Under the pieces are notes generated by a model. The model did not search any database and had not been told where the DNA came from. It worked only from the letters and a program-made list of their open reading frames with translations. Position numbers and translations under genes: made by a program. DNA of 52,137 bases from Spongiibacteraceae bacterium (GTDB lineage Bacteria; Pseudomonadota; Gammaproteobacteria; Pseudomonadales; Dasaniaceae): the NCBI GenBank assembly GCA_028280715.1, contig JANQLG010000049.1, positions 1 through 52,137 of the forward strand. The letters are read 5' to 3'. Positions 35,843 through 45,620 of the stretch are shown here, in pieces. Position 1 is the stretch's first letter, and every line of letters begins with the position of its first letter.

Positions 35843-37126
35843 TCATTCCGCTATCAGGTTCGGCAGCCACAACGACACTTGCGGCACAAAAGTAATAAAC
35901 AACAATGCCAACACCAGCGCACCATAAAATGGCCACATCGATTTCACTGCTTGTTCCAGCTTTATTTTGCCGATAGCGCTGCCGACAAATAACACTGCGC
36001 CTACTGGCGGTGTGATTAAGCCGATACCTAAATTAAGAATTAATAGGATGCCGAATTGCACAGGATCGACACCAATTTTTTCTACCACAGGTAACAGAAT
36101 CGGTGTCATGATCATAATCAAAGGCGCCATATCCATAATGGCCCCCAGTAGTAATAACATTACATTGATTAATAACAGTAGCAATATTGGATTATCAGCC
36201 AGTGGTGCAATAAATTCTGCCAGTCGAACAGGCACTTCGTTAACAGCCAACACCCAACCGAAGGCAGCCGCACAACCGATCACAATCATTACCATTGATG
36301 TCGTTTGCAACGCGGCTGCAGTGGCGGCTTTAAACGCTTCCCAACCTAGTGAACGATAGACTAAAGTTGATACTAATAGCGCCCAAAAAACGGCAATGGC
36401 GGCAGACTCAGTCGCGGTGAAAATACCACTCATTACACCGCCCAAAATAATCACTGCTGTCATTAAGCCAGGCAGGCTTTGCACAAATGCTCGCAGTAAA
36501 AAAGACCAACCGGGGAAATCTTCGCGTGGGTAAGCGCGCTTTACTGATATGAAATAAACCACTGCAATCAGACATAGCCCGGTGATAATGCCGGGAACGA
36601 TGCCAGCGACAAACAGTGATGCAATGGAGACACTACCACCGGCAGCAATTGCATAAATAATCATATTGTGACTGGGCGGAATTAATAATCCTAAAATGGC
36701 AGAACTGGTGGTGACGTTAACACTAAAGTCACGGTGAAAACCGCGTTTCTCCATCATTGGAATTAACGTACTACCCAATGCCGATACATCGGCTACCGCC
36801 GAACCGGAAATCCCTCCGAAGGCCATCGATGATGACACATTGACGATGCCAAGTCCGCCGCGAATATGGCCAACGGCAGCGCCTGCTAATTTCAGTAAGC
36901 GGTCGGCGATACCACCGCGAGTCATCAGTTCGCCAGCAAAAATAAAAAAGGGTAGTGCCAATAAAGCAAATACATTGATACCGGAAATCATTCGCTGAAA
37001 GGCAATCACCGGGCTGATATCCATAAACAATAATGTCGCTACCGCTGAAAAACCGAGACAAAAGGCCACGGGTATACCGATGACGAGCAGACCAAAAAAT
37101 AAACCAAATAACAGCACTAACTCCAT
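35843..37126 (-). CDS. dctM: TRAP transporter large permease (DctM)
   Basis: The 427-residue protein is very hydrophobic, with 12 or so helices. DctM/SiaM family segments include LPFFIFAGELMTRGGIADRL, GISGSAVADVSALGSTLIPM, LIPPSHNMIIYA and LILNLGIGLITPPVGAVLFV. It forms the Na- or H-coupled channel subunit of a TRAP transporter for an organic acid. It overlaps dctQ by ten bases. ManD, KdgK and UxaA across the promoter make a hexuronate or aldonate the probable substrate. Confidence 0.95.
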   Translation of the reverse strand: MELVLLFGLFFGLLVIGIPVAFCLGFSAVATLLFMDISPVIAFQRMISGINVFALLALPFFIFAGELMTRGGIADRLLKLAGAAVGHIRGGLGIVNVSSSMAFGGISGSAVADVSALGSTLIPMMEKRGFHRDFSVNVTTSSAILGLLIPPSHNMIIYAIAAGGSVSIASLFVAGIVPGIITGLCLIAVVYFISVKRAYPREDFPGWSFLLRAFVQSLPGLMTAVIILGGVMSGIFTATESAAIAVFWALLVSTLVYRSLGWEAFKAATAAALQTTSMVMIVIGCAAAFGWVLAVNEVPVRLAEFIAPLADNPILLLLLINVMLLLLGAIMDMAPLIMIMTPILLPVVEKIGVDPVQFGILLILNLGIGLITPPVGAVLFVGSAIGKIKLEQAVKSMWPFYGALVLALLFITFVPQVSLWLPNLIAE

Positions 37127-37599
37127 GCGCTTTTTCCTCCGCTAATGTGTTCTGTTAGTGCTTCTATTGCAAATAGTGCAATGGCGCTGCCAGCAAATAA
37201 TAGTGCTAGATACTGAACGCCCATCGGTAAGGGCAGGCCGGGGATAATATAGGCCCAGGTTTGCATTGCCATTTGTACACCGTAAATCGCCATAGCAATA
37301 CCAAAGCTGCCGACAATCCAATGTTGCAGATGTCGTAGCCAATGTTGAGTATTGCTGGAAAATCGTTCCAGAAACCAACTGAGACCAAGGTGGTAGTTGT
37401 TGCGCACGCCCACCGCGGTTCCCAACATCACAGAATAAAGTAGTAATAACATTGCCAGTGGCTCGCTCCAGCTTGGGCTGTTATTCAATACGTAACGGGC
37501 AAATACCTGCCAACCGACAATTAACACCAGCATAGAAAAACCGGCCAAGGCCAGCCGCTGGTAAATTAAATGAACAGCAGTGCTGAGGGTTTTAATCAT
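37117..37599 (-). CDS. dctQ: TRAP transporter small permease (DctQ)
   Basis: The 160-residue protein has four transmembrane helices. The DctQ pattern VGWQVFARYVLNNSPSWSEP near residues 25-45 and the following LAMLLLLYSVMLGTAVGVRN are diagnostic. It partners with DctM and the DctP binding protein. It overlaps dctP by eight bases and dctM by ten, so all three are translationally coupled. Confidence 0.93.
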   Translation of the reverse strand: MIKTLSTAVHLIYQRLALAGFSMLVLIVGWQVFARYVLNNSPSWSEPLAMLLLLYSVMLGTAVGVRNNYHLGLSWFLERFSSNTQHWLRHLQHWIVGSFGIAMAIYGVQMAMQTWAYIIPGLPLPMGVQYLALLFAGSAIALFAIEALTEHISGGKSAWS

Positions 37600-38611
37600 T
37601 GGCAGCTTCCCGAATACGTTTGATCAATGCAGCGTAAGTGGGATTTTGTTCGAAGGGTTGGTAGAGCGGCGCTACTGCATCGGCAAAGGCGGTTAAGTCG
37701 ATGTCATCGATTACTGTGACGCCAGCTTTGGCGGCAGCGACCTGTGCTTCTTTTACTCGTTGTTCCCACAACTGACGCATTAACTGTGTCGCTTCCTTTG
37801 CTGCAGTTTTCAGTATTTGTTGTTCATTCGCATTCAGACGTTGCCAACGGGCGCGGGAAATCACAATCACTTCCGGCACCATGGTATGGGTATCCAGCGA
37901 GTAATAATTGGCTGCTTCAAGATGACGGGTCGATACATAGGAGGGCCAATTATTTTCCGCGGCGTCGATAACGCCGGTGATTAAGGATTCGTATACCTGG
38001 CCAAAACTCATCGGCGTGGCATTGCCGCCAAGATGCTCAACCATATCCAGGTACAGGTCGGTATTTTGCACGCGCACCTTCATGCCCTTTAAATCGGCGG
38101 GTGTTCTGATCGGACGAGTACTATAGAAGGAGCGGGCACCGGCGGTGAGGTAACTTAGACCGACCATACCGTGGGGCTCTAAAAATTTGAGAATTTCTTC
38201 GCCGATCTCACCTTCAATCACACGATAGAAATGTTCCTGATTTTCAAACAGGTAAGGTAATCCCAACAGTTGTAGCTCGGGTACCATGGTGCCTAAAGGG
38301 GCGGAACTAACACGGTTAATATCGATGGCGCCAAACAGGGTGGCCAGGATGGTGTCTTTTTCTTCGCCCAATTGTCTGGCGGGGTAAATTTTTAGCGTGA
38401 GTTCGCCGTCACTCATTTCGGCAACGCGCTCGGCCATATGTTGTAGCGCAATCACCGTGGGGTAGTTGGCAGGTTGAGTGTCAGCCACGCGTAAAATGGT
38501 GGCGGTCTTGGCAGTAGTAGCGGTCAACATCATAAGTAATATCAGTGACCATTGAACAAAACCTGACATCGGTATCATTTTTTTATGGATGTAGGCTTTG
38601 GAGAGATTCAC
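37592..38611 (-). CDS. dctP: TRAP transporter substrate-binding protein (DctP)
   Basis: The 339-residue precursor has a signal peptide. The mature DctP fold starts at ATILRVADTQPANYPTVIAL. Key segments are LKIYPARQLGEEKDTI, LKGMKVRVQNTDLYLDM with the Arg that normally binds the ligand carboxylate, and ITGVIDAAENNWPSYVST. The GTG at 38611, six bases after gntR, is taken as start; an in-frame ATG at 38578 is an alternative. The ligand is probably glucuronate or galacturonate (or a mannonate-type acid), judged from manD, kdgK and uxaA beyond the shared promoter region. Confidence 0.93.
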   Translation of the reverse strand: MNLSKAYIHKKMIPMSGFVQWSLILLMMLTATTAKTATILRVADTQPANYPTVIALQHMAERVAEMSDGELTLKIYPARQLGEEKDTILATLFGAIDINRVSSAPLGTMVPELQLLGLPYLFENQEHFYRVIEGEIGEEILKFLEPHGMVGLSYLTAGARSFYSTRPIRTPADLKGMKVRVQNTDLYLDMVEHLGGNATPMSFGQVYESLITGVIDAAENNWPSYVSTRHLEAANYYSLDTHTMVPEVIVISRARWQRLNANEQQILKTAAKEATQLMRQLWEQRVKEAQVAAAKAGVTVIDDIDLTAFADAVAPLYQPFEQNPTYAALIKRIREAAND

Positions 38612-38617
38612 CGGTGA

Positions 38618-39319
38618 TTACCCGAGAGTAAACTCTGAAAACTCTTGGTAAACCCGCCCAATATGCGCATGCATGGCCTCGCGGGCGGCTTCACTATCGT
38701 GGCGGGTAAGCGCCATCACAATCTGCTTATGGTCCTCAATATTGGGTTTTGAGCCAGATTCCCTGGCTTTTTCATGGAAGAAGCGACTGATTTCAGACTT
38801 GCTGCGCAGTTCCCATAACCAGTCTACGGTACTTACCAAAGCACTATTACGACTGGCTTCGGCGATAACCAGGTGAAACTTGCGATCGTTGGACTCTGTT
38901 TCCTCTGTCTGCCTTTCTTCAGAGGTTTCTTCCATTAAACGCACATAAACCTGCAGTTGCTGTAGTTCTTCATTACTGATTCTTTCAGCTGCTAAGGCTG
39001 CGGCTTCGCCCTCAATCAGTTTCCGTGCTTCCAGTATTTCGAGCGGGCCTGGCGCATCTTCATAGTCGATGCCAGTGGTACTTTTTCCAGGGGATTGCAC
39101 ATAAACGCCTGATCCCAGACGAATTTCGATGACGCCAGCGACTTCCAGGGCGATAAGGGCCTCTCTCACTGTTTGCCGGCTGACATCAAAGCGACTGGCC
39201 AGATCGCGCTCAGAGGGCAGGCGGTCACCGGCAGACATGCCTTCAATGCGTATAGAGTTAGCCAACTGATCCGCAATCTGTAAGTAGCGTCTGCGGGCGG
39301 TTTCGGGTTCTGCTGGCAT
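38618..39319 (-). CDS. GntR family regulator, FadR subfamily
   Basis: The 233-residue protein has a winged helix (RLPSERDLASRFDVSRQTVR, about residues 33-52) and EALIALEVAGVIEIRLGSGVYV. An all-helical FCD effector domain follows, with metal-ligand-type His residues (RKFHLVIAEAS, DHKQIVMALTRHD, MHAHIGRVYQEF). ExuR and UxuR, which sense hexuronates, belong to this subfamily. It heads the leftward TRAP-GH92 run and is divergent from manD. Three TGGTnnnACCA-like sites lie between gntR and manD. Confidence 0.93.
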   Translation of the reverse strand: MPAEPETARRRYLQIADQLANSIRIEGMSAGDRLPSERDLASRFDVSRQTVREALIALEVAGVIEIRLGSGVYVQSPGKSTTGIDYEDAPGPLEILEARKLIEGEAAALAAERISNEELQQLQVYVRLMEETSEERQTEETESNDRKFHLVIAEASRNSALVSTVDWLWELRSKSEISRFFHEKARESGSKPNIEDHKQIVMALTRHDSEAAREAMHAHIGRVYQEFSEFTLG

Positions 39320-39392
39320 ATTAGGTCCTATCTGCTCTCCCAGTGTGTTCTATCCGTTAAGGATTTATGCCCACAGGAGCGAATTAAATAAG

Positions 39393-39462
39393 TGGTTTGA
39401 CCAAAAAATCTATTGATTTAATTGGCTTGACCGGTTATTGTTTTTCAAAATCGGCTTGACCA
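39393..39462. promoter_or_regulatory. Three phased FadR/UxuR-like operator sites between gntR and manD
   Basis: Three similar sites occur at 39393-39403 (TGGTTTGACCA, perfect dyad TGGTnnnACCA), 39423-39433 (TGGCTTGACCG) and 39452-39462 (CGGCTTGACCA). Their starts are 30 and 29 bases apart, close to three helical turns, which would place bound dimers on one face of the DNA. Each contains TTGACC, a possible -35 box. The nearest good match sits about 75 bases before the manD start. They are the probable targets of the adjacent GntR regulator. Confidence 0.72.
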
Positions 39463-39536
39463 ATTTAAACCGAATCGCAAATTAAGTGCAACACCTTTTT
39501 CAAAGCTCGACCGATAGCCTCTCACAGGAGTTATGA

Positions 39537-40745
39537 ATGAAAATCACTGATGCCAAAGTCATCGTCACTTGTCCCGGCCGAAACTTTGTGACGCTAAAAA
39601 TAACGACAGATGAAGGAGTTTACGGTATCGGTGATGCGACATTAAATGGCCGTGAGCTGGCTGTAGCCAGCTATCTGGAAGATCATTTGATTCCCTGCCT
39701 GATCGGTCGAGATGCCGGCCAGATTGAAGATATCTGGCAGTTTTTCTACCGTGGTGCCTACTGGCGTCGAGGTCCAGTTGGTATGACCGCTTTGGCCGCT
39801 ATCGATGTGGCGCTGTGGGACATTAAGGCCAAGGCTGCTGGTATGCCGCTCTATCAGTTACTGGGCGGAAAGAGTCGCGATGGCGTTATGGTATACGGCC
39901 ATGCTAATGGCGCCGACATAGAGGATACAGTTGAAGAGGTTGGGCGTTATATCGATATGGGTTACAAAGCTATTCGTGCTCAATCCGGTGTGCCAGGTTT
40001 GCCCAGCACTTATGGTGTTTCCAAGGATAAGATGTTCTACGAACCAGCCGATGCTGACTTACCCACCGAAAATATCTGGTCAACGCAAAAATATTTAAAT
40101 CATGTCCCCAAACTATTTGAAACTTTACGCGAGACTTATGGTTACGATCATCATTTATTGCATGATGTCCATCATCGCCTCACTCCTATTGAAGCCGGCC
40201 GTTTAGGTAAAGAGCTAGAACCTTACCGCTTGTTTTGGTTGGAAGACACTGTACCCGCTGAATTGCAGGAAGGCTTCAGGTTAATTCGCCAACACACAGT
40301 CACACCGTTAGCGGTGGGTGAGGTGTTTGCGTCTATTCACGATTGCCAACAATTAATTACTGAACAATTAATCGATTATATTCGCAGCACCTTAGTGCAT
40401 GCCGGTGGTATTACTCATGTGCGCAGGATTGCCCATTTGGCAGAACTGTACCATGTCAAAACCGGCTTCCACGGCGCTACCGATTTGAGCCCGATTACTT
40501 TGGGAGCGGCGGTACATTTTGATACTTGGGTGCCTAACTTTGGCATTCAGGAATATATGCGCCATACACCTGAGACCGACGATGTGTTTCCTCATGATTA
40601 CACCTTTGCCGATGGCTACTTACATGCAGGTGAGACACCGGGACATGGCGTCGACATAAATGAAGAATTAGCCAAGAAGTATCCTTATAGCCGTGCGTAT
40701 TTACCGGTAAACCGGCTTGAAGATGGTTCTATGTTTAACTGGTAA
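39537..40745 (+). CDS. manD: D-mannonate dehydratase of the enolase superfamily (ManD/RspA)
   Basis: The 402-residue protein has the length and segments of Man[41 protein letters not shown] and [19 protein letters not shown]. Metal ligands are expected in [14 protein letters not shown] (Asp), [10 protein letters not shown] (Glu) and AVGEVF (Glu); the catalytic HGATDLSPI segment follows. It dehydrates D-mannonate to 2-keto-3-deoxygluconate, the step after UxuB. Some RspA relatives have weak activity, but kdgK and uxaA next door support a catabolic role. The ATG at 39537 has AGGAG six bases upstream. Confidence 0.9.
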   Translation: MKITDAKVIVTCPGRNFVTLKITTDEGVYGIGDATLNGRELAVASYLEDHLIPCLIGRDAGQIEDIWQFFYRGAYWRRGPVGMTALAAIDVALWDIKAKAAGMPLYQLLGGKSRDGVMVYGHANGADIEDTVEEVGRYIDMGYKAIRAQSGVPGLPSTYGVSKDKMFYEPADADLPTENIWSTQKYLNHVPKLFETLRETYGYDHHLLHDVHHRLTPIEAGRLGKELEPYRLFWLEDTVPAELQEGFRLIRQHTVTPLAVGEVFASIHDCQQLITEQLIDYIRSTLVHAGGITHVRRIAHLAELYHVKTGFHGATDLSPITLGAAVHFDTWVPNFGIQEYMRHTPETDDVFPHDYTFADGYLHAGETPGHGVDINEELAKKYPYSRAYLPVNRLEDGSMFNW

Positions 40746-40779
40746 GACTTAGTTTTTCGCCGATATCGAGTGAAGCACC

Positions 40780-41742
40780 ATGTTTAATTTGTCGCTAACA
40801 GAATCAGATATCCCGCGTATCAACTTACTTGGTGAGGTGATGGTCGAGCTATCTGCCGTTAGTGCAGAGCAAATGGTGGTGGGTGTTGCTGGCGATACAT
40901 TTAATACGGCTGTGGCACTTTCTCAGCTGGGTATGCAATGCGACTATGTCACAGCGTTAGGCAGCGATAGTTTCAGTAACAGAATTCGACAGGCAATGCA
41001 TGAATACGGCTTGAGTGATGCTTATGTTGCTACAGTCGACAATGCAGCACCGGGCTTGTATGCGATTGAAACTGATAGTAAGGGCGAGCGGAGTTTTACC
41101 TATTGGCGCGATAATTCTGCCGCCAGGCAGTGGTTATCAAATCCTGAGGCAGTGGCGGCCACTTTGTCAGCGTTGCCTGCCAGTCAGTGCTTCTATTGGA
41201 GTGGTATCACCCTTGCGTTGATGAGTCCTGCAGTGCGTGAGTACACCTTCGAATTTTTAACAGCCTATCGCGCCAGGGGTGGGGTGGTCGTTTTTGATAG
41301 TAATTACCGTTCCGTGCTGTGGTCCGGGCAAGATAATCCAACCGCTTATTACGATGCTGCGATAGCGCACGCCGATCTTTATTTGCCTAGCCTTGAAGAT
41401 GAGCAGTTGATTCACAATTACCCTGATGAAGAAGCAGTGATTAAGGCGTTACGACAACTGGATTGTGAGCACGTGGTGCTGACCTTAAGCGGTGAAGTGG
41501 TGTGGATTAATGCCGCTGATGTTAATCGTTATTCCGTGTCCGTGACTGAAGCCGTTGATACCACTGGCGCAGGCGATGCGTTTAGTGGTGGTTTAATTGC
41601 TGCACTATGTAGTGGAAAAACCATGCCCGAGGCCATTGGCTTTGCCCATCGCGTGGCCTCTGATGTGGTATTAGTGCGTGGAGCCATTTTGCCTAAAGAC
41701 TACTGGGACACACTCAAAACTGTTTTGAGTGGGAGTGGCTGA
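40780..41742 (+). CDS. kdgK: 2-keto-3-deoxygluconate kinase
   Basis: The 320-residue PfkB-family sugar kinase has the N-terminal signature GVAGDTFNTAVALSQLGMQC and the C-terminal ATP/anion-hole signature VDTTGAGDAFSGGLIAAL with the catalytic Asp. The segment VFDSNYRSVLW is typical of KdgK. It phosphorylates 2-keto-3-deoxygluconate made by ManD or UxaA to KDPG. The KDPG aldolase is not in this window. Its stop overlaps the uxaA start by one base (TGATG). Confidence 0.9.
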   Translation: MFNLSLTESDIPRINLLGEVMVELSAVSAEQMVVGVAGDTFNTAVALSQLGMQCDYVTALGSDSFSNRIRQAMHEYGLSDAYVATVDNAAPGLYAIETDSKGERSFTYWRDNSAARQWLSNPEAVAATLSALPASQCFYWSGITLALMSPAVREYTFEFLTAYRARGGVVVFDSNYRSVLWSGQDNPTAYYDAAIAHADLYLPSLEDEQLIHNYPDEEAVIKALRQLDCEHVVLTLSGEVVWINAADVNRYSVSVTEAVDTTGAGDAFSGGLIAALCSGKTMPEAIGFAHRVASDVVLVRGAILPKDYWDTLKTVLSGSG

Positions 41743-43292
41743 TGTCTGAATTGATTTTACATATGCATGACAAGGATGCTGTTGCCATAGCGTTACAGGC
41801 ACTTGCAGCAGATCAGCAAATTACCGATCAGGTTTGCTGTCGTGAAGATATTCCCGCCGGTCACAAAGTGGCGTTAACAGCGATTGCCAAAGGCGACGTT
41901 GTTTATAAATATGGGCAACAAATTGGTATCGCTAGCACTGATATTGAAGCGGGTGAACATGTACATGTGCACAATCTTCAATTTCAGCCGGTAGCAGCGG
42001 CAAGTAACACGCCTGAGCAGAAGTCAGCACACCATTCATCACACCAGCCATCACAAAAGCCATCTTCACAGTTGATGAATAGCGATTTAACCTTTGACGG
42101 TTATCACCGTGCAGATGGTCAAGTAGGTACGCGTAATTATATTGGTGTGATGGCCACGGTTAATTGTTCTGCCACGGTAGTCGCTCGAATTGCCAAACAT
42201 TTTAGTCAGCATCCGCTGTTAGAACAGTCCAATATTGATGGGATAGTCCCGATTACTCATCAGTCGGGTTGTGGTATCGCTGGTGGCGATAGCAATGAGT
42301 TGTCATTGTTACAACGCGTATTAACCGGTTATCTGAAAAATCCAAATTTTTATGCCTGGGTAGTGGTTGGTTTAGGTTGCGAAGTGAATCAAACCAAAAG
42401 TTTGGTGGATGCCAATAAAGCAAGTTTTTGTGTACCCGTACATACCCTAGATATTCAAGGTGAAGGTGGAACTACCGCAGCCACTGAAAAAGGCATCGCA
42501 CAAATAGAAGCATTGTTACAGGAAGCAGCAAAGTGCCAACGTCAACCTGCGCCATTATCAGCATTAAAGGTGGGCCTGCAATGTGGGGGTTCTGATGGCT
42601 GGTCGGGTGTCACTGCCAATCCTGCTCTCGGCGCTGCGGTGAACCACATAGTGAACAATGGTGGTAGTGCGATATTAGCGGAAACACCGGAAATTTATGG
42701 CGCTGAGCAATTATTATTGGCACGCGCCGCCAACTCCGACATTGCTGAATCGTTAGTAGAAAAAATTGATTGGTGGAAGGATTATTTGGCGCAACATAAT
42801 CAGACGATGAATAACAACCCTTCACCAGGAAACCTTGCCGGTGGCATTACGACTATTCTGGAAAAATCTCTGGGGGCTGTAGCGAAGAGCGGCACATCAA
42901 CGTTGCAAGGTGTTTTGTCTTACGCTGAGTCGGCCTCTACACGCGGTCTGTTATTTATGGATTCGCCGGGTTTTGATCCCTGTTCGGTCACCGGCGAAAT
43001 CGCAGCGGGCGCTAACCTGATTTGTTTTACTACCGGGCGTGGTTCTACCTTTGGAGCTGCCGGTGCACCAACATTGAAATTGGCTAGCAATCATCAATTG
43101 TACACACGCATGAGCGATGATATGGATGTTGATTGTGGTGCCATTGCCAGTGGTGATGCCAGTATCGAACAGATTGGTGAAGACATTTTTCAAACCATTA
43201 TTGATACCGCTTCCGGGCGTTTAACGGCTAGCGAGAAGTTAGGGCTTGGCGAATACGAATTTGTACCTTGGGCAATTGGGGCCGTGGTCTGA
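41742..43292 (+). CDS. uxaA: Altronate dehydratase
   Basis: The 516-residue protein is close to E. coli UxaA (about 495). It has an N-terminal SAF domain (about residues 1-88: AGHKVALTAIAKGDVVYKYG) and a Ser/Gln/His-rich linker near 90-110. The main dehydratase domain carries GTRNYIGVMATVNCSATVVA, ITHQSGCGIAGGDSNE and LQCGGSDGWSGVTANPALGA with the Fe-ligand Cys candidates. It dehydrates D-altronate (from galacturonate via tagaturonate) to 2-keto-3-deoxygluconate. The tagaturonate reductase UxaB is not in the window, so the galacturonate branch is incomplete here. Confidence 0.94.
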   Translation: MSELILHMHDKDAVAIALQALAADQQITDQVCCREDIPAGHKVALTAIAKGDVVYKYGQQIGIASTDIEAGEHVHVHNLQFQPVAAASNTPEQKSAHHSSHQPSQKPSSQLMNSDLTFDGYHRADGQVGTRNYIGVMATVNCSATVVARIAKHFSQHPLLEQSNIDGIVPITHQSGCGIAGGDSNELSLLQRVLTGYLKNPNFYAWVVVGLGCEVNQTKSLVDANKASFCVPVHTLDIQGEGGTTAATEKGIAQIEALLQEAAKCQRQPAPLSALKVGLQCGGSDGWSGVTANPALGAAVNHIVNNGGSAILAETPEIYGAEQLLLARAANSDIAESLVEKIDWWKDYLAQHNQTMNNNPSPGNLAGGITTILEKSLGAVAKSGTSTLQGVLSYAESASTRGLLFMDSPGFDPCSVTGEIAAGANLICFTTGRGSTFGAAGAPTLKLASNHQLYTRMSDDMDVDCGAIASGDASIEQIGEDIFQTIIDTASGRLTASEKLGLGEYEFVPWAIGAVV

Positions 43293-43344
43293 CACAAAGG
43301 TCTGATACAAACAATAACGTGATGATAATTAAAAAGGTGACACT

Positions 43345-44652
43345 ATGGCGGGACCTGTAAATACATCAACAGCACCAGTAATGGAAAATGAACAAAAGGG
43401 TAATTATCCCATTGCCTTTTTTATTATGACCACGCCATTTTTAATGTGGGGATTTATCACCGCACTGAATGATATTTTAATTCCTCATTTAAAAGGCGCC
43501 TTTGATCTCAGTTATACTCAGGCAACGCTAATACAATTTTGTTTCTTTGGTGCTTACTTTATTGTTTCACCCTTTGCTGGTCGCTTAGTTGAAAAAATTG
43601 GCTATAAAGGCGGCATTGTTCTTGGTTTTTTAACCGTTGGTGCAGGTTGTGGTTTATTTTATCCGGCTGCCGAAGTTGAAAAATATTTTCCCTTCTTAAT
43701 GGCGCTCTTTGTTCTCGCTTCCGGGATCACATTGCTACAAGTATCCGCTAACCCCTATGTTTCCGTGTTAGGGTCAGCACGCACCGCCGCCAGCCGTTTG
43801 AATTTGGCTCAAGCTATCAACTCCTCGGGCCATACCTTAGCGCCATTGTTTGGTGCCGCATTGATTTTAGGTGCTACAGCAACTGGTGAAGTCGCTTCTC
43901 CCAAGGCGGTGCAATTTCCTTATTTACTCTTGGCAGGGGCTGCCGTTATTTCTGCCATCGTCTTTTACCTGATTAAATTGCCGGATATTCATTACGTAAA
44001 AGAAGAGGAACAATTACAACAGGATTCTCTATGGAAACATCGTCCTCTGGTACTGGGTGCTTTAGCGATATTTCTTTATGTTGGTGCCGAAGTCACTATC
44101 GGTAGTTTTTTGGTGAACTTTTTTGCGCAAAGCCATATCGCCAATATGACAGAACAGCAGGCTGGCAATATGGTGTCCTACTACTGGGGCGCAGCGATGA
44201 TCGGCCGCTTTATCGGTGCCTGGATTATGCGTTATATCGCACCGTTTTATGTATTGGCTTTTAATGCGAGTGTCGCCATTGTGTTGATTGTGATTACCAT
44301 TTTCGGTCAGGGTGAAGTGGCGATGTGGAGTATCCTGGCAGTCGGACTATTTAATTCCATTATGTTCCCCACGATTTTTGCGTTGGCCATTCACGATCTG
44401 GGTGCATTAACCAGTCGCGGTTCTGGCCTTTTGTGTCAGGCGATTGTGGGCGGCGCACTGTTACCGGTAATACAAGGATTTGTGGCAGATATTACTTCAC
44501 TGCAATGGAGTTTTGTTGTGCCTGCATTGTGTTATGTGTATATCGGCTGGTATGCATTGTGGGGGCAGGAAGAAAATATCATTGCTTCCTATAAAACCAA
44601 CAGTGACGGCACACAAACAGAATCTGTTAGTGCGAAAGGAGATATCGCGTGA
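43345..44652 (+). CDS. FucP/GluP-type sugar:H+ symporter (MFS)
   Basis: The 435-residue, 12-helix MFS protein is of the FucP/glucose-galactose permease family. The signature TTPFLMWGFITALNDILIPH includes the helix 1 Asn/Asp used for proton coupling. Other segments are FFGAYFIVSPFAGRLVEKIG, LQVSANPYVSVLGS and LFNSIMFPTIFALAIHDLGA. The genes that follow (fructokinase and mannose isomerase/epimerase) suggest it carries D-mannose or D-fructose. The start has AAAGGTGA seven bases upstream. The stop overlaps the kinase start. Confidence 0.92.
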   Translation: MAGPVNTSTAPVMENEQKGNYPIAFFIMTTPFLMWGFITALNDILIPHLKGAFDLSYTQATLIQFCFFGAYFIVSPFAGRLVEKIGYKGGIVLGFLTVGAGCGLFYPAAEVEKYFPFLMALFVLASGITLLQVSANPYVSVLGSARTAASRLNLAQAINSSGHTLAPLFGAALILGATATGEVASPKAVQFPYLLLAGAAVISAIVFYLIKLPDIHYVKEEEQLQQDSLWKHRPLVLGALAIFLYVGAEVTIGSFLVNFFAQSHIANMTEQQAGNMVSYYWGAAMIGRFIGAWIMRYIAPFYVLAFNASVAIVLIVITIFGQGEVAMWSILAVGLFNSIMFPTIFALAIHDLGALTSRGSGLLCQAIVGGALLPVIQGFVADITSLQWSFVVPALCYVYIGWYALWGQEENIIASYKTNSDGTQTESVSAKGDIA

Positions 44653-45620
44653 TGCGGCCAGTGTTGTGCTTCGGTGAAGCACTAATTGATTTTTTGAACA
44701 CCGGCAATGATCCCGATGGGCCATTATCACTGCCGACCTTTCGCCAATATCCGGGCGGCGCTCCCGCCAATGCTTCAGTGGCAGTGGCCAAGTTGGGCGG
44801 TACCTCCCGTTTTGTTGGGCAGGTAGGTGATGATGCCTTTGGTCATTTTATTTTGTCTGCCTTGAAGCGATACGGTGTTGATACAGAATTAGTCAGTCTC
44901 CATCCCACTGCAAAAACGGCTCTGGCTTTTGTGATGCTGGACGAAGAGGGCGATCGCAGTTTTTCATTTCATCGCTATCAAACAGCCGACGTAGTCTTTG
45001 CCGAAAATCAGTTACAACAGGGCTGGTTTAACGAAGAAACGATTTTTCATTTTTGTAGCAATACATTAACGGATAACGATATCGCTACTGTGACTCAGCG
45101 AGCGGTGAATATAGCGCGTGACATGGGTGCAACAATCAGTTTTGATGTGAATTTACGTCACAACCTATGGCCTGATAATCGTGTCGATCACGATGTGGTT
45201 AACCGCTGCGTACACAGTGCGGATATTTTAAAGTTTGCCAGTGAAGAATTGGATTATCTTGCCCAGGGCAATTCCGAAGCCTATTTGCAAACCTGTTTGG
45301 ATCAGGGTGTGCAATTAATTTTGATTACTGATGGCCCCAATCACGTACGTTTTATCACCGCAAATATTGATGATTCCATTGCGTCACCAAAAGTCGATGC
45401 TGTGGATACTACCGCGGCCGGCGATGCCTTTAGTGGTGCCGTGTTGTATGGAGTGAGTCGAGCATCCAATCTTAAAGCGATTATTAATGATGCTGATCAT
45501 ATTCATGCACTGCTTAATTTTGCTGTGCACTGTAGTGCATTGACGGTTACCAAACCGGGTGCATTTCCAGCATTACCCAGCTTCGATGAAGTCAAAACAC
45601 ATTGGAAGGATATGCCATGA
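44649..45620 (+). CDS. Fructokinase (PfkB family)
   Basis: The 323-residue PfkB kinase reads like ScrK-type fructokinases: PVLCFGEALIDFL, RQYPGGAPANASVAVAKLGG, QVGDDAFGHFILSAL and the C-terminal VDTTAAGDAFSGAVLYGV with catalytic Asp. The usual DTTGAGD is DTTAAGD here, a conservative change. It would convert fructose from the mannose isomerase to fructose 6-phosphate. The GTG at 44649 has AAAGGAG seven bases upstream; an ATG at 44652 is the alternative. Its stop overlaps the next start as ATGA. Confidence 0.88.
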   Translation: MMRPVLCFGEALIDFLNTGNDPDGPLSLPTFRQYPGGAPANASVAVAKLGGTSRFVGQVGDDAFGHFILSALKRYGVDTELVSLHPTAKTALAFVMLDEEGDRSFSFHRYQTADVVFAENQLQQGWFNEETIFHFCSNTLTDNDIATVTQRAVNIARDMGATISFDVNLRHNLWPDNRVDHDVVNRCVHSADILKFASEELDYLAQGNSEAYLQTCLDQGVQLILITDGPNHVRFITANIDDSIASPKVDAVDTTAAGDAFSGAVLYGVSRASNLKAIINDADHIHALLNFAVHCSALTVTKPGAFPALPSFDEVKTHWKDMP

